Below, piece after piece: positions 5,194 to 6,200 of a DNA stretch of 6,200 bases. The notes beneath the pieces were generated by a model. That model did no database searches. It was given only the letters and a program-made list of their open reading frames with translations, and was not told where the DNA came from. Position 1 is the stretch's first letter, and every line of letters begins with the position of its first letter. The stretch lies in assembly GCA_007136585.1 (NCBI GenBank), contig SLGR01000196.1, forward strand, positions 1-6,200. Reading direction: 5' to 3'. Position numbers and translations under genes: made by a program. This DNA is from Candidatus Sumerlaeota bacterium (GTDB lineage Bacteria; CG03; SLGR01).

Positions 5194-6200
5194 CCGGATA
5201 TTTCCTTCCGGTATTGGAACTCAAAACTTCCTTTCCAAGCACCCTGGGCAGTGAGATAACCACGGCAAAAAGAAACCAGAACGGCCCCATTATCCTGACG
5301 ATAATGAAGGTGTTTGAGGTAATCCCGTGAACAAGAAGCGCCGCAAAGGCGCCTGTAAACCCTATAACAATCCCCTTAAGCCACGAATCGTCCTCAAGAA
5401 CCCTGAATATTTTTAACGAGTACTTTAAAATATTATACTTTAAAAGCGCGAAAGCGTAAAACCCCACAGCGCCAAGCTCCACAAGAGTCCTTACATACTG
5501 ACTGTCAATGAAACCCCTCCCCGTAACACCCCACCCGATAAAGGGCCGCCGCGGCCATGCTTCAAGAAGCATTCTGCGCCAGGATATAACCCTGGCAGCG
5601 GAGGACGGGTCTAGGTTCATCGCCCCGTACCACCCGCTGAAGGTGTAGGATATCCTTTCTATAAGAACGCTGTAAGTCCCAACCCCGAAAACAGCGGGAA
5701 AAAGGATCACTCCCGCTAAAGCGGCAGCCAGGAGACGCTTCCTGTACCTTGTTGTAAGAAAAATTACAGTAAGAAACATAACCGGAACCCCGGCGTATGT
5801 CGCCCTTGATTCAGTTCTTATGATAAGGGGAACCAGAAGGATGAGAAGCAGCGCAAAAAACGACTTGGCCGCCGCGGAACTGTGGTATATGATCATCCCC
5901 AGGGCAAGACCCGCTATGATTAAGAAATACCCTCCTATGGAAGCCGGCTCTCCCGGGTCAAACGGGGCGTGGATCCTTCCCGGGAAAATAAAGTAACTGT
6001 GTATTATCACTATTACAGCGCATAACACGAAAAAGCTCATAATAATCCTTAAGTCTTTTGGGGTTTTTATTACGTTATATGTCATCCAGAATATTATGAA
6101 ATACTCAAGGTATTTAAGGAGATAGAATGCCGCCTGGCGGTAATCGGTATGCCCCATAACTATTCCCCTGCCGGTAAAGAGGAAACAGGCGGAGATGTAA
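5183..6200 (-). CDS. Wzy/WaaL-family O-antigen polymerase or ligase, 5' end beyond the window
   Basis: Polytopic inner-membrane protein of the Wzy_C/O-antigen ligase superfamily, which either polymerises lipid-linked repeat units or transfers a glycan to lipid A-core or another acceptor on the periplasmic side. Counting from the ATG at 6157, helices lie near 11-30, 38-56, 73-90, 97-113, 121-135, 142-160, 228-240, 262-282 and 285-305. The large periplasmic loop (about 160-225) carries SSAARVISWRRMLLEAWPRR, then GWGVTGRGFIDSQYVRTLVE, the family signature. Arg189 in that loop and His277 (HGITSN) are candidates for the conserved catalytic Arg and His. The frame stays open upstream of 6157 to the window edge with hydrophobic residues (YISACFLFTGRGIV), and family members are usually 400 residues or more, so I take the true start to lie outside. 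The ATG at 6157 does have AGGGGA before it and cannot be excluded. The TGA (5185-5183) overlaps the response regulator start. Polymerase and ligase cannot be told apart from sequence alone. Confidence 0.86.
   Translation of the reverse strand, partial: YISACFLFTGRGIVMGHTDYRQAAFYLLKYLEYFIIFWMTYNVIKTPKDLRIIMSFFVLCAVIVIIHSYFIFPGRIHAPFDPGEPASIGGYFLIIAGLALGMIIYHSSAAAKSFFALLLILLVPLIIRTESRATYAGVPVMFLTVIFLTTRYRKRLLAAALAGVILFPAVFGVGTYSVLIERISYTFSGWYGAMNLDPSSAARVISWRRMLLEAWPRRPFIGWGVTGRGFIDSQYVRTLVELGAVGFYAFALLKYNILKYSLKIFRVLEDDSWLKGIVIGFTGAFAALLVHGITSNTFIIVRIMGPFWFLFAVVISLPRVLGKEVLSSNTGRKYPDDS
5194..5211 (-). promoter_or_regulatory. Ribosome-binding site within a CCGGA/TCCGG hairpin loop ahead of the response regulator
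   Basis: On the minus strand CCGGA (5211-5207) and TCCGG (5198-5194) form a perfect 5-bp stem with an 8-nt loop, AGGAAATA, that carries the Shine-Dalgarno. The stem ends directly at the ATG. The bases also encode the last residues of the upstream gene (GRKYP), so coding constraint could account for part of the pattern. Confidence 0.4.

Overview
The window holds six protein-coding genes, all read from the minus strand; the two outermost run off the window ends. Coding density is high and no RNA gene, mobile element or CRISPR array is visible. The sequence looks bacterial and Gram-negative: it encodes an O-antigen ligase/polymerase-type membrane protein, an MsbA/PglK-type ABC flippase and a signal-anchored TPR protein. 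GC is moderate, with ATA (Ile), AGG (Arg) and CTT/CTC (Leu) codons common, and purine-rich Shine-Dalgarno sequences (AGGAGG, GGAAGG). This fits an uncultured deep-branching lineage such as Omnitrophota or a relative, but the taxonomic call is a low-confidence inference.

Layout in the direction of transcription, from high to low coordinates. (1) 6200-5183: 3' part of a Wzy/WaaL-family polytopic glycan polymerase or ligase. (2) 5193-4309: a response regulator made of a receiver plus a GAF domain, overlapping gene 1 by 11 bp. (3) 4266-2449: a full-length ABC transporter half-molecule resembling PglK/MsbA lipid-linked oligosaccharide flippases, starting at TTG. (4) 2315-900: a membrane-anchored TPR protein built from four 74-residue (222-bp) tandem modules plus a degenerate fifth. 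(5) 799-557: an 80-residue, two-helix membrane protein of the DUF6868 type. (6) 553-1: N-terminal part of an NCS2/AzgA-family purine permease, whose GTG start lies 3 nt after the stop of gene 5.

Genes 1-3 look like one operon for building and exporting a surface glycan, with a regulator embedded in it. The TPR gene follows after a gap of 133-178 bp that contains an inverted repeat and weak promoter-like boxes. Its architecture recalls the LPS-assembly regulator LapB, but without LapB's C-terminal metal-binding domain, so it could be a scaffold for the same pathway. Genes 5 and 6 form a separate translationally coupled pair, probably a purine transporter with a small membrane partner.

The points most worth following are the recently amplified TPR modules and the composition break inside that gene, the LapB-like arrangement beside glycan genes, two ribosome-binding sites that sit in CCGG-stem hairpin loops ahead of consecutive genes, and the DUF6868-permease pairing.
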